A stretch of 64,000 nucleotides of DNA from Solirubrobacter ginsenosidimutans (lineage in GTDB: Bacteria > Actinomycetota > Thermoleophilia > Solirubrobacterales > Solirubrobacteraceae): NCBI RefSeq assembly GCF_027587205.1, contig NZ_JAPDOD010000019.1, positions 1 to 64,000 of the forward strand, given 5' to 3'. Numbering within the stretch: position 1 is the first letter of the stretch; each line of letters begins with the position of its first letter. Below the pieces are notes generated by a model that saw only the letters and a list, made by a program, of their open reading frames with translations, did not search any database and was not told the origin of the DNA. Shown here piece by piece: positions 16,089-24,252 of this stretch. A program made the position numbers and the translations under genes.

Positions 16089-17212
16089 GCGGGCGGATCG
16101 TGGTGCTCGGCGTGTCGTCCGGGCGGGTCCCGCCAGGGACGGAAGCGCTCCTCGAAGCGGCCGATGTCGTCGCCGGCGGGCGTGCCGTGCTCGAGGCGCT
16201 CGCGCCCGCGACGGCGCGCCAGGTCACCCTCGGCAAGGGCCTCGCGAAGACCCTCGAAACGCTCGCCCACGAACCGGGCCGGGTCGTCGTGCTCGCGTCC
16301 GGCGATCCCGGCTTCTTCGGCATCGTCCGGACGCTCGGCGACCACCCGCTCGAGGTGCACCCGGCGCCGTCGTCGGTCGCGCTCGCGTTCGCGCGGCTCG
16401 GGTTGCCGTGGGAGGACGCGGTCGTCGTCTCCGCCCACGCGCGCGACCCGCGGCGCGCGATCAACACCGCGCTCCGGCATCCGAAGGTCGCGATCCTCAC
16501 CGACGAGAACGCCGGCGAGATCGTCGAAGCGCTGCGTGGTCGTCGCGTGACCGTGGCCGAGGCGCTCGGCACGCCCGCCGAGCGCATCGGCGGTGAGCCG
16601 CCCTTCGCCCAGCCGAACGTCGTCATCGTCGAGGGCGATGAACGCGCGCCTCGCGCCACCCGCTGGGCGCTTCCCGAGTCAGCCTTCGAGCACCGCAAGG
16701 GGATGATCACGAAGGCCGAGACGCGCGCCGTCGCGCTCGCCGCGCTCGGGCCAGGAATCGGCGACCTGGTCTGGGACGTCGGCTGCGGCAGCGGGTCGGT
16801 CGCGATCGAGTGCGCCCGCCTCGGCGCCGCTGTCATCGGCATCGACGCCGACCCCGAGGCGATCGCGACCACCGCCCGCAACGCCGCCACCCACGACGTC
16901 CCCGTTCGCACCGTCACCGGCAAGGCGCCGGAAGCGCTCCAACCGCTCCCAGAACCCGACGCGACGTTCGTCGGCGGCGGGGGAGCCGCGCTCGACGCGA
17001 TCCTCGACCACGTCGCCCCGGTCACCCGCCGCGCGGTGGTCGTCACCGTCGCCCTGATCGACCGGATCGCACCCGCGATGGAACGCCTCGCCGCCCACGG
17101 CCTCGACGTCACCGCGACCACCCTGCAGGCGAACCGCCTCAAGCCGCTCGCCGGCGGCCACCGGCTCGCCGCCGAGAACCCCGTCACCGTGATCGTGGGG
17201 AGGCGGCCATGA
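16085..17212 (+). CDS. cobL: precorrin-6B C5,C15-methyltransferase (decarboxylating), CbiE-CbiT fusion
   Basis: CobL methylates C5 and C15 and removes the acetate carboxyl at C12. Residues 1-190 are the CbiE-type methylase (LASGDPGFFGIVRTLG; VVVSAHARDPRRAI). Residues 200-375 are the CbiT-type Rossmann methyltransferase with KGMITKAETRAVALAAL and the SAM-binding VWDVGCGSGSVAIE. The 375 residues match other fused CobL proteins. The GTG at 16085 overlaps the cobM stop by 4 bases. Confidence 0.95.
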   Translation: MSGRIVVLGVSSGRVPPGTEALLEAADVVAGGRAVLEALAPATARQVTLGKGLAKTLETLAHEPGRVVVLASGDPGFFGIVRTLGDHPLEVHPAPSSVALAFARLGLPWEDAVVVSAHARDPRRAINTALRHPKVAILTDENAGEIVEALRGRRVTVAEALGTPAERIGGEPPFAQPNVVIVEGDERAPRATRWALPESAFEHRKGMITKAETRAVALAALGPGIGDLVWDVGCGSGSVAIECARLGAAVIGIDADPEAIATTARNAATHDVPVRTVTGKAPEALQPLPEPDATFVGGGGAALDAILDHVAPVTRRAVVVTVALIDRIAPAMERLAAHGLDVTATTLQANRLKPLAGGHRLAAENPVTVIVGRRP

Positions 17213-17652
17213 CGCGCGCGGTGCGCGGCGCCGACACGGTGGCGGCCGCGGTGCGCGGCGCCGAGGCGAGCGCGGGTGCGGCGACCCGCGGTGCTCGGCT
17301 CGTGGTCGGTGTCGGGTGCAGCCTCGGGTGTGCGGACGAGGAGTTGCGCGCTCTCGTCGCCGCGGCGCTCGCCGCCGCGCGCGGCACCGTGGTCGGCGTC
17401 GCGACCGTCGATCGTCGCGCCCACGAGCCGTGTGTCATCGCTCTCGCTGCGCAGCTCGGCGTCCCGATCGACACGTTCCCCGCGGCCGCGCTCGCCGAGG
17501 TCGAGGTGCCGACGCCGTCCGACACGGTCGCCCACCACGTCGGCACCCCGAGCGTCGCCGAGGCGGCTGCCCTGCTCGCCACGCGCGGCGAGCTCGTGAT
17601 CACCAAGCAGCGGTCCGCGCACGCGACGTGCGCGATCGCGAAGGAGACCTGA
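17209..17652 (+). CDS. cobE: CobE/CbiG C-terminal-domain protein
   Basis: This 147-residue protein has the CobE/CbiG-C pattern: [15 protein letters not shown] near residue 30, [33 protein letters not shown] and [16 protein letters not shown] at the end. CbiG opens the ring lactone in the anaerobic route; stand-alone CobE occurs in aerobic clusters with an undefined role. The first 28 residues are low complexity and contain two RAVRGAD/AAVRGAE-like units. The ATG overlaps the cobL stop. Its location between cobL and cobH is usual. Confidence 0.82.
   Translation: MTRAVRGADTVAAAVRGAEASAGAATRGARLVVGVGCSLGCADEELRALVAAALAAARGTVVGVATVDRRAHEPCVIALAAQLGVPIDTFPAAALAEVEVPTPSDTVAHHVGTPSVAEAAALLATRGELVITKQRSAHATCAIAKET
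17641..17646 (+). promoter_or_regulatory. ribosome binding site for cobH
   Basis: AAGGAG lies at 17641-17646 within the last codons of cobE, 11 bases before the GTG at 17658. It is the best Shine-Dalgarno-like sequence I saw in the long overlapped gene string, and it fixes the cobH start. The cobE stop and cobH start are 5 bases apart. Confidence 0.7.
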
Positions 17653-17657
17653 ACACC

Positions 17658-18248
17658 GTGGCCCGAGCGATCCACCCGATCGAGCGCGAGAGCTACCGCA
17701 TCCTGCGCTCGCGCATCGACCTCAGCCACCTGCCGCCGCTCTCGCGCGCGGTCGCCGAGCGGGTCATCCACGCCGCGGCCGACCTCTCCTTCGGCGACTC
17801 GCTCGTCCTCGACGAACAAGCGCTGAGAAGCGGGCGAGAGGCGCTGCGAGACGGCGCGCCGATCTACACCGACGCCCGCATGGTCGCGGCCGGGATCACC
17901 TCGAGAACGCCGATCGTTCCGCTGGACGACCCGCGGGCCAAGGCCGACGCCACGACCACCCGCTCCGCGGCGGCCATGCGCCTCGCCACCCACGAAGCAC
18001 CCGCCAACGCCATCTGGGTGATCGGCAACGCCCCCACCGCGCTCCAAGCGCTGCTCGCACATCCCCCGAAGCACCCCGCACTCATCGTCGGCCTGCCCGT
18101 CGGGTTCGTGGGCGCGGCCGAGGCGAAGGCCGCGCTCGCGCAATCGCCCCTCCCGCACGTCACCAACGTCGGCGAGCGGGGCGGGTCGGCGGTCGCGGTC
18201 GCCGCCGTCAACGCCCTCCTGTACTTCGAAGACGAGGAGCACGCGTGA
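17658..18248 (+). CDS. cobH: precorrin-8X methylmutase
   Basis: CobH/CbiC moves the methyl group from C11 to C12 to form (hydrogeno)cobyrinic acid. Family motifs are [67 protein letters not shown], and an [16 protein letters not shown] ending. The catalytic histidine is in VIHAAAD. It is 196 residues, slightly shorter than usual. The GTG start is set by the upstream AAGGAG. The stop overlaps the following start. Confidence 0.94.
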   Translation: MARAIHPIERESYRILRSRIDLSHLPPLSRAVAERVIHAAADLSFGDSLVLDEQALRSGREALRDGAPIYTDARMVAAGITSRTPIVPLDDPRAKADATTTRSAAAMRLATHEAPANAIWVIGNAPTALQALLAHPPKHPALIVGLPVGFVGAAEAKAALAQSPLPHVTNVGERGGSAVAVAAVNALLYFEDEEHA

Positions 18249-19753
18249 TCCTGATCCTCGGCGGCCGTCGCAGCGGCAAGAGCGCCTTCGCGGAACGGCT
18301 CGCGGGGGAGACCGGGACGTACATCGCGACCGGCGCCGCCACCGACCCCGAGATGGCCGAGCGGATCGCCGCCCATCAAGCGCGGCGGGGCGAGCAATGG
18401 ACGACGATCGAGGCCGGCGACGAGCTGACGATTCCGCCCGGAACGGTCCTGCTCGACGGCCTCGGCGCCTGGATCGCCGGCGTCATGCACCGCCACGGCG
18501 CCTTCGACGGCGCACCCGCCCCCGAGGTCGACGCGATCGTCCAAAACGGCATCGAAACGCTCAAAGCCGAGCGCGAGGGAACGTTGATCGTCGTGGCCGA
18601 GGAGGCCGGTCTCGGCCCGGTGCCGATCGAGGCCGCGACCCGCCGCTGGCTCGACCTGACCGGCGATGCCACACAGGCGCTCTCCAAACACGCAAACCGC
18701 GTCCACCTGATCGTCGCCGGCCGCGCGCTGGACCTGCACGACCGGCGCGAGGAAGTCCACCCGCGCGTCCTCCACGGCGACAAGCTCGTCCACCCGGGCG
18801 ACGACGACTTCGCCGTCAACGTCGTCGACGGCCCGCCGCCCGGCTGGCTGACAGACGCCGTCGCGGACGCGTGGGCGAACATCGGCGCCTACCCGGACGA
18901 GACCCTCGCGACCGCCGCAGTCGCCCACCGCCACGGTGTCGACCCGCGGAGCGTCCTGCTGCTCAATGGCGCCGCCGAGGGCTTCTGGCTGCTCGCCGCC
19001 GACCTCGAAGCACACACCCACGCGGCCATCGTCGCGCCCGTCTTCGGCGAAGGCCCCGCGGCGCTCAGAGCCCACGGCCACACACCGACCTTCATCCACC
19101 GCACGGCCGAACACGGTTTCGCGCTGAAGCCCGTCCCAGCAAGCGCGGACTTCGTCATCGTCACCAACCCCTGCAACCCGACCGGCGTCCTCCACGACGA
19201 CCTCACAACCCTCGAAACGCCCGGCCGCACGCTGGTCGTCGACGAGTCCTTCATGGACTTCGTCGCCCGCCCGCAGCCGAGCGTGATGGGTCACGAGAAC
19301 ACCGTCGTCCTGCGCAGCCTGACCAAGCTGCACTCGGTCGCCGGCCTGCGTGCGGGCTACCTGATCGGCCCGCCGCCACTGGTCGAGCGCCTCCAGAGCC
19401 GCCGCCAGGCCTGGCCGGTGAACGGCCCTGCGCTCGCGGCCATCGCCGCCTGGGCGCAGCGCCCGCACGACGCGGACGAGCCGCTGATCGCGCAGCTCGC
19501 CGCCCACCGCGAACGGCTCACGCAACGCCTCAACGCTCTCGGCCTGCACACCTACGACGGCGCGGCCAACTTCGTCCTGACGCGCATCCCCAACGGCGCC
19601 GAGGTCGCGCAACGCCTCAAACAGCGCCGGATCGCCGTCCGCCCCACCACTGACCTCGGCCTTGACAGCGAGCACATCCGCATCGCGGTCCGTGACGACG
19701 CGGCCACCGATCGACTCATCCAAGCGCTGGAAGCCGTGCTCTGGACGTGCTGA
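18245..19753 (+). CDS. CobU kinase/guanylyltransferase fused to CobC/CobD-type PLP aminotransferase-fold protein
   Basis: This 502-residue fusion starts with an adenosylcobinamide kinase/guanylyltransferase domain (about 1-175). It has the P-loop [10 protein letters not shown] at 6-15, the guanylylated histidine H44 in [16 protein letters not shown], and [14 protein letters not shown]. From about 190 to 502 it is a fold-type-I PLP protein of the threonine-phosphate decarboxylase family, with [21 protein letters not shown] and the Schiff-base lysine K361 in [17 protein letters not shown]. The pair covers nucleotide-loop activation and supply of the aminopropanol phosphate arm. The GTG overlaps the cobH stop; the 3' end overlaps cobS by 7 bases. 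Confidence 0.9.
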   Translation: MILILGGRRSGKSAFAERLAGETGTYIATGAATDPEMAERIAAHQARRGEQWTTIEAGDELTIPPGTVLLDGLGAWIAGVMHRHGAFDGAPAPEVDAIVQNGIETLKAEREGTLIVVAEEAGLGPVPIEAATRRWLDLTGDATQALSKHANRVHLIVAGRALDLHDRREEVHPRVLHGDKLVHPGDDDFAVNVVDGPPPGWLTDAVADAWANIGAYPDETLATAAVAHRHGVDPRSVLLLNGAAEGFWLLAADLEAHTHAAIVAPVFGEGPAALRAHGHTPTFIHRTAEHGFALKPVPASADFVIVTNPCNPTGVLHDDLTTLETPGRTLVVDESFMDFVARPQPSVMGHENTVVLRSLTKLHSVAGLRAGYLIGPPPLVERLQSRRQAWPVNGPALAAIAAWAQRPHDADEPLIAQLAAHRERLTQRLNALGLHTYDGAANFVLTRIPNGAEVAQRLKQRRIAVRPTTDLGLDSEHIRIAVRDDAATDRLIQALEAVLWTC

Positions 19754-20454
19754 CGGCCGTCGCCTTCCTCACCCGCCTCCCCGTGCCCGCCAGGGGCATC
19801 CCGAACCTCAACCGCGCCGCGGTCTACTTCCCGCTGGTCGGGCTGCTGGTCGGCGCGATCGCCGCCGCCACCCGCGCGCTCGCCGACCAGATCCTCCAGC
19901 CGCTCCCCGCGACGGTGCTCGCCGTCGCCGCCGCCGTCATCGTCACCGGTGCGCTGCACGAGGACGGGCTCGCCGACGTCGCCGACGCGCTCGGCGCCCA
20001 CACCACCCGGCAACGCCGCCTCGAGATCCTCAAGGACCCCCGCGTCGGCACGATGGGCGCGCTCGCGCTGATCCTCGCGGTCGGCCTCACCACCACCGCG
20101 CTCGCCACGCTCGACACCGAGCACGCCGCCAAAGCGCTCCTGATCTCGCACGTGTTGGCCCGCTGGGCGATCCTCCCCGTCTCGCGCGCCCTCCAGCCCG
20201 CCACACAAGGCTCCGGGAGCCTCCTGCGCGTCGGCACACCCGCGCTGATCACCGCGACCGTCATCACCGTCGCGATCACGCTGGCGACATCGCGAGACGG
20301 CCTCGCCGCCCTGCTCGCCGCGGCGCTCGCGGCCACCGCGAGCGCCGCGATCCTGCAGCACGCGCTGGGCGGGATCACCGGCGACGGCTACGGCGCCACG
20401 GCCAAGCTGGCCGAGCTTGCCGCCGTCACGACACTCGTCGCCCTATGGACCTAG
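19747..20454 (+). CDS. cobS: adenosylcobinamide-GDP ribazoletransferase
   Basis: This membrane enzyme joins adenosylcobinamide-GDP to alpha-ribazole, the last assembly step. It shows the family set [48 protein letters not shown] and [17 protein letters not shown]. It has multiple hydrophobic helices and 235 residues. The GTG at 19747 overlaps the preceding stop. No cobT (DMB phosphoribosyltransferase) follows in this window; the riboswitch begins directly after the stop codon. Confidence 0.95.
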   Translation: MLTAVAFLTRLPVPARGIPNLNRAAVYFPLVGLLVGAIAAATRALADQILQPLPATVLAVAAAVIVTGALHEDGLADVADALGAHTTRQRRLEILKDPRVGTMGALALILAVGLTTTALATLDTEHAAKALLISHVLARWAILPVSRALQPATQGSGSLLRVGTPALITATVITVAITLATSRDGLAALLAAALAATASAAILQHALGGITGDGYGATAKLAELAAVTTLVALWT

Positions 20455-20545
20455 ACTCCACGGCGAGGAAGCCGGTGCGAATCCGGCGCGGTCGCGCCAC
20501 TGTGACTGGGACGAGCACCGATCCCGGAAGCCAGGAACTCGCCTT
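20455..20545 (+). ncRNA. cobalamin riboswitch
   Basis: The conserved core is clear: GAAGCCGGTGCGAATCCGGC (20468-20487), then GCGGTCGCGCCACTGTGA (20488-20505), and the B12-box-like AAGCCAGGAACTCGCC (20528-20543). It starts at the cobS stop codon and ends about 27 bases ahead of the GAGGAGG that serves cbtB. A short inverted repeat GGGA/TCCC (20556-20570) next to that site could be part of the expression platform. I infer translational or transcriptional shut-off of the cobalt transporter genes cbtB-cbtA by adenosylcobalamin. The exact ends are approximate. Confidence 0.93.
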
Positions 20546-20583
20546 TCCACGCAATGGGACGCACGATCCCGAGGAGGTTCCGC

Positions 20584-20796
20584 ATGTCTGAGCTGTCCGT
20601 TCCCGCCGGAGAAGTCCGCGCCCCGGCGATCCCGCTGTACGACATCGTCCCGTACGCGATCTTCTTCGCGCTGATCGCGGCGCTGCTGTTCTACTTCGTC
20701 GGCGCCGAGGAGGGCGCGACGTCGATCGTGAAGGGCATGACCCTGCACGAGTGGGTCCACGACGGGCGCCACCTCCTCGGTTTCCCCTGCCACTGA
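20584..20796 (+). CDS. cbtB: CbtB, small cobalt-transport membrane subunit
   Basis: This 70-residue protein has one transmembrane helix (about 26-44) and the CbtB-defining C-terminus HDGRHLLGFPCH, rich in possible metal ligands. It is directly downstream of the cobalamin riboswitch, with GAGGAGG 6-7 bases ahead of the ATG at 20584. The stop overlaps the cbtA ATG by one base. CbtAB is a predicted cobalt importer family recognised by its linkage to B12 riboswitches; transport has been inferred from context rather than read from sequence. Confidence 0.9.
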   Translation: MSELSVPAGEVRAPAIPLYDIVPYAIFFALIAALLFYFVGAEEGATSIVKGMTLHEWVHDGRHLLGFPCH

Positions 20797-21551
20797 TGGA
20801 CGGCTCGAGAACCGTCCGCGGACTGCTGATCCGCGGCATGCTCGCCGGCCTCGCGGCCGGCCTGCTGGCGTTCGTCTTCGCGAAGGTCTTCGGCGAGCCG
20901 CAGGTGGACAAGGCGATCGCCTTCGAGGAGGCGCACAGCCCGCCCTCGACCGAGGCCCCGCTGGTCAGCCGCGGCATGCAGTCGACGCTCGGGCTGCTGA
21001 CCGGCACGGTCGTCTACGCGAGCGCGCTCGGCGGCGTCTTCGCGCTCGTGTTCGCGGCCGCGTACGGCCGCATCGGCAAGGCGAACCCGCGGACCACGGC
21101 GGCCGTGCTGGCGCTCGCCGGCTTCGTCGTGATCTTCCTCGTGCCGTTCACGAAGTACCCGTCGAACCCGCCCGCCGTCGGCAACGACGACACGATCGGC
21201 TACCGCACGAAGATCTTCTTCGTGATGATCGCGATCAGCGTCGCCGCAGCGATCGCCGCCTTCCGGCTGGGCCGGGACTTCGTGCGCCGGTTCGGTGCCT
21301 GGAACGGGGTGCTCGCCGCGGTCGGCGCGTTCATCGTGCTCGTGGCGGTCGGCGAGGTGCTGATGCCGGCGCTCGACGAGATCCCGCAGGGCTTCCCGAC
21401 GAGCGTGATCTGGCATTTCCGCGTCGCCACGCTCGGCATCCAGGCCGTGATCTGGACGACGCTCGGCCTGGTCTTCGGCGCGGCCGCGCAGCGGTTCCTC
21501 GCCCCGGCGCCCCAGCGCGTCCCGGCCACCCGGGCGGCCGTCACCGCCTGA
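20796..21551 (+). CDS. cbtA: CbtA family cobalt transporter
   Basis: This polytopic membrane protein of 251 residues has about six hydrophobic segments. CbtA-like features are the N-terminal RGLLIRGMLAGLAAGLLAFVFAKVFGEP, the histidine in FEEAHSPP, LVPFTKYPSNPPAVGNDDTI and SVIWHFRVATLGIQA. It is translated with cbtB from the riboswitch-controlled message. It gives the organism a second cobalt uptake route besides CbiMQO. The last 11 bases overlap the 3' end of cobF on the other strand. Confidence 0.9.
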   Translation: MDGSRTVRGLLIRGMLAGLAAGLLAFVFAKVFGEPQVDKAIAFEEAHSPPSTEAPLVSRGMQSTLGLLTGTVVYASALGGVFALVFAAAYGRIGKANPRTTAAVLALAGFVVIFLVPFTKYPSNPPAVGNDDTIGYRTKIFFVMIAISVAAAIAAFRLGRDFVRRFGAWNGVLAAVGAFIVLVAVGEVLMPALDEIPQGFPTSVIWHFRVATLGIQAVIWTTLGLVFGAAAQRFLAPAPQRVPATRAAVTA

Positions 21552-22239
21552 GCAGGTAGGTGTCGAACATCCAGCCCTTGCGCGTGCGGGCCTCGGCTCG
21601 CACGCGCACGATCTCGTCGGCGACCTCGGACAACCTGCCGGAGATCAGGATCTCGTCCGGCGTGCCGAGGTACGCGCCCCAGTAGATCTCCCACTCGCCG
21701 TCGAGTGCCGTGAACGCCAGCTTGGAGTCCAGCATCACGACGACGTCGCGGGCGTCGTCCGGCAGCCCCGCCGCGACCCGCCGGCCGGTCGTCACCAGCA
21801 CGTCCCCGGCGACGCGATTCAAGACCAGCCGATGCCGGGCGGCGAGCGCTGAAACGGCGCTGATCCCCGGGATGACCTCGTACGCGACGCCGAGCCGCTC
21901 GAGGATGTCGATCATGCCGTCGTACAGCGACGGATCGCCCCACACGAGGAACGCGCCGACGCCCGTCTCCTCCGCGAGCAACCCCGAGACCAGCCGCGCC
22001 CGCTCTGCCCGCCACGCCTCGACGTCACGCCCGCGCGGCGGGTCGGCGGCGGCGACCATGCGCACCGGCTCGTGCACGTACCGCTCCACGATCTCCCGCC
22101 GCAGCGCGACGAGATCCTCCTGCTCGGCGGCCTTCTCGAGCACAAAGAAGACGTCGACGGTGTTCAAAGCGTTGACCGCCTGGACGGTGACGTATTCGGG
22201 ATCGCCGGCGCCGATGCCGATCAGTAGGACCTTCTCCAT
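21541..22239 (-). CDS. cobF: precorrin-6A synthase (deacetylating)
   Basis: CobF methylates C1 of precorrin-5 and releases the acetyl group; it marks the aerobic, late-cobalt route. Motifs are VLLIGIGAGDPEYVTVQAV, LVWGDPSLYDGMIDIL, YEVIPGISAVSALAARH, VMLDSKLAF, and the characteristic end RKGWMFDTYLLRR. The 232 residues are close to the family size. It is the only minus-strand gene in the cobalamin cluster. Its ATG abuts the cobK ATG (CATATG), so its promoter and ribosome binding site must lie inside cobK or the message is leaderless. Confidence 0.94.
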   Translation of the reverse strand: MEKVLLIGIGAGDPEYVTVQAVNALNTVDVFFVLEKAAEQEDLVALRREIVERYVHEPVRMVAAADPPRGRDVEAWRAERARLVSGLLAEETGVGAFLVWGDPSLYDGMIDILERLGVAYEVIPGISAVSALAARHRLVLNRVAGDVLVTTGRRVAAGLPDDARDVVVMLDSKLAFTALDGEWEIYWGAYLGTPDEILISGRLSEVADEIVRVRAEARTRKGWMFDTYLLRR

Positions 22240-22875
22240 ATGAAGGTGCTGATCCTAGGCGGGACCACGGAGGCACGGGCACTCGCCGAGGCGCTCCACG
22301 CCCGCGGCGACGACGTCACGACCTCGCTCGCGGGAAGAACGACCCCGCGCGCGCTTCCCGGCACGACGCGCATCGGCAGCTCCGACCTCAGCGGCTTCGA
22401 CGCCGTCGTCGACGCCACGCATCCCTTCGCCACCCGCATCTCCGAGAAGGCCGCCGGCGCGCTCCGCCTCGAACGCCCGGGCTGGGAGCCGCACGCCGGC
22501 GACATCTGGGTCGAGAGCACCGAGGCCGCCGCGCGCGAATGTCGGGGCCACCGCGTCCTCCTCACCACGGGCCACACGGACCTGCAGGTCTTCGAGCCCG
22601 TCGACGCCTGGTTCCTCGTCAGGGCGATCACGCCACCGAACACCCACCACCAGGTCGTCCTCGATCGCGGCCCGTTCACGCTGCAAGGCGAGCGCGAGCT
22701 CCTCGATACCCACGCGATCGACCTGCTGGTCACGAAGGACAGCGGCGGCCCCGCCCCCAAGCTCCAAGCCGCGCGCGAACGCGGCATCCCGATCGTGATC
22801 GTCAAGCGCCCGCGACCACGCCCACCGGACGCCGTCGCGACCGTCGACGAGGCGCTCAGTCGACTACATCGATGA
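22240..22875 (+). CDS. cobK: precorrin-6A reductase
   Basis: CobK reduces precorrin-6A to precorrin-6B with NADPH. The N-terminal VLILGGTTEARALAEAL, VDATHPFATRISEKA, VLLTTGH, FLVRAITPP and LVTKDSGG stretches are typical of CobK/CbiJ. At 211 residues it is shorter than the usual 240-260. Its ATG directly follows the cobF initiation codon on the opposite strand with no spacer. The 3' end overlaps the end of the convergent copper-protein gene by 20 bases. Confidence 0.93.
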   Translation: MKVLILGGTTEARALAEALHARGDDVTTSLAGRTTPRALPGTTRIGSSDLSGFDAVVDATHPFATRISEKAAGALRLERPGWEPHAGDIWVESTEAAARECRGHRVLLTTGHTDLQVFEPVDAWFLVRAITPPNTHHQVVLDRGPFTLQGERELLDTHAIDLLVTKDSGGPAPKLQAARERGIPIVIVKRPRPRPPDAVATVDEALSRLHR

Positions 22876-24208
22876 CCTGGTGCATCGCGAGCGGGTGCAG
22901 GTAACAGAACAGCTCGTACCGACCCGTGCGCGTGAACTGGGTCGTGAACGTCTGCCCACCCGAAAGCGTCGGGCTGCCCGTCAGCACCGGGCCGCTCGCG
23001 AACGTGACGTTGTGCGCGATCTCGTCGTCGAAGCTCCACGTGAGCTTGGAGTCGCGCTTGATCTGCACGTACGGCGGGTCGAACGCGTTGTCCTTCAGCG
23101 CGACCGTCGCCGGGTTGCCGAGCGTCGACAGCGGCCACGGCAGATCGGTGATCTCGCGCGTGTGACCATCCGCGCCCAGCTCGTTCAGCGGCACCGAGAC
23201 GTCCGGCGGGTCGAGGCGCACCGGCTCGTCCTTGACGAGTTCCTGGGCGTCGGCGGGCAGCGGCGCGCAGTCCTGCGTCGCCGGCGCGGCGTGCTTGGCG
23301 AGGTAGACGTGCATGATCGACATCACCCGCGTGTGCGGCTTGGACGAGTCGTAGAGCCCGGTCAGCTTCAGCGTCTCCCCACGGCGGACCTGGATGCCCG
23401 TCTTCGAGAGGAAGTAGCGCGTGTCGACCGGGCCCGGCTCGTGCAGGACGGGGCGCGCCGTGTAGTAGAGGTTGTCCGGCATGCCATAGCGCGGCGCGGT
23501 GTCCAGCAGCCGCCGGCCGCCGCACGCCTGCTGCGTGAGGAACATGTCCTTGGCCCCGCCGTGCAGGTGGCCGCCGACGGCGACGATCCGCGCGTCGAAC
23601 GGCACCTTCCAGTCGAAGGACCGCGTGTCCGTCGCGCCCGGCCCGTCGTCGCCCCACACCGGGTAGCTGACGGCGTCACCACAGCCGTTGGCGCGGACCC
23701 ACAGCGGGATCACCGGCTCGAGCTTCACCCCGGTCTCCACGGTGACCGTGTACTCCACCCGCACGCGCACCGATCGCTGGCTGTGGCTCATCAGCATCGC
23801 GTTCATCTTCCAGCGGTCGCCCTTGGCCACCGGGTAGCCGTAGCCGGGCGGAAGACGCAGCTGCTCGTCCTCCTCGCCGGTGCCGTAGAACGCCTCCTGC
23901 GTCTTGCCCGCGCACACGGACTGCGACTCGGGCGCGCCGCGGCGATAGAAGACGGTGTGGTGGAGCATCACGTCGCGGATCGTCACCACCTTCCCGCGCG
24001 TGTCGACGAGCCGGGCCTCCATCCCGACGACGTAGCCGTCGAGCTTGGGCGCGGGCACGAAGAGCTTCGGGAACGCGACGTTGTAGCCGCCCATCGCGAC
24101 CGGCGCCGAGCGCAGCACGAGCGTCTTGCGGGCGGCCTGCGCGGCTGCCGGCAGCGCTGCCGCCAGTACGCCTGCAAGGATCAGCAGCGATGCGGCTCGG
24201 CGGAACAT
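22856..24208 (-). CDS. secreted copper protein: monooxygenase-like domain plus cupredoxin
   Basis: The start at 24208 gives a clear signal peptide (MFRRAASLLILAGVLAAALP, cleavage after AQA), 450 residues in all. The middle resembles copper type II monooxygenases of the PHM type: a His-His pair in DVMLHHTVFY, a His-x-His in VGGHLHGG, and a methionine-containing VMSIMHVYL. The last about 90 residues are a plastocyanin-like domain with ligands in the ELFCYLHPLAMH region (Cys, His, Met) and a His in IAHNVTF. I infer an exported copper redox enzyme or copper carrier. The fusion is not one I can name; the PHM link is motif-based only. Confidence 0.6.
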   Translation of the reverse strand: MFRRAASLLILAGVLAAALPAAAQAARKTLVLRSAPVAMGGYNVAFPKLFVPAPKLDGYVVGMEARLVDTRGKVVTIRDVMLHHTVFYRRGAPESQSVCAGKTQEAFYGTGEEDEQLRLPPGYGYPVAKGDRWKMNAMLMSHSQRSVRVRVEYTVTVETGVKLEPVIPLWVRANGCGDAVSYPVWGDDGPGATDTRSFDWKVPFDARIVAVGGHLHGGAKDMFLTQQACGGRRLLDTAPRYGMPDNLYYTARPVLHEPGPVDTRYFLSKTGIQVRRGETLKLTGLYDSSKPHTRVMSIMHVYLAKHAAPATQDCAPLPADAQELVKDEPVRLDPPDVSVPLNELGADGHTREITDLPWPLSTLGNPATVALKDNAFDPPYVQIKRDSKLTWSFDDEIAHNVTFASGPVLTGSPTLSGGQTFTTQFTRTGRYELFCYLHPLAMHQVIDVVD

Positions 24209-24252
24209 CGCGCGTACCCTACGGATCCGGCCGGAGGGCAATCGTAATCGCG

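Noticed and set aside
20554..20583. Earlier ATG for cbtB at 20554
   Set aside because: It lies next to the riboswitch B12 box and lacks a ribosome binding site, whereas 20584 follows GAGGAGG at proper spacing.
22880..24247. Plus-strand frame of 455 codons opposite the copper protein
   Set aside because: It is the antisense shadow of a gene with a signal peptide and copper ligands; its own composition is Arg/His/Val-rich with no motif.
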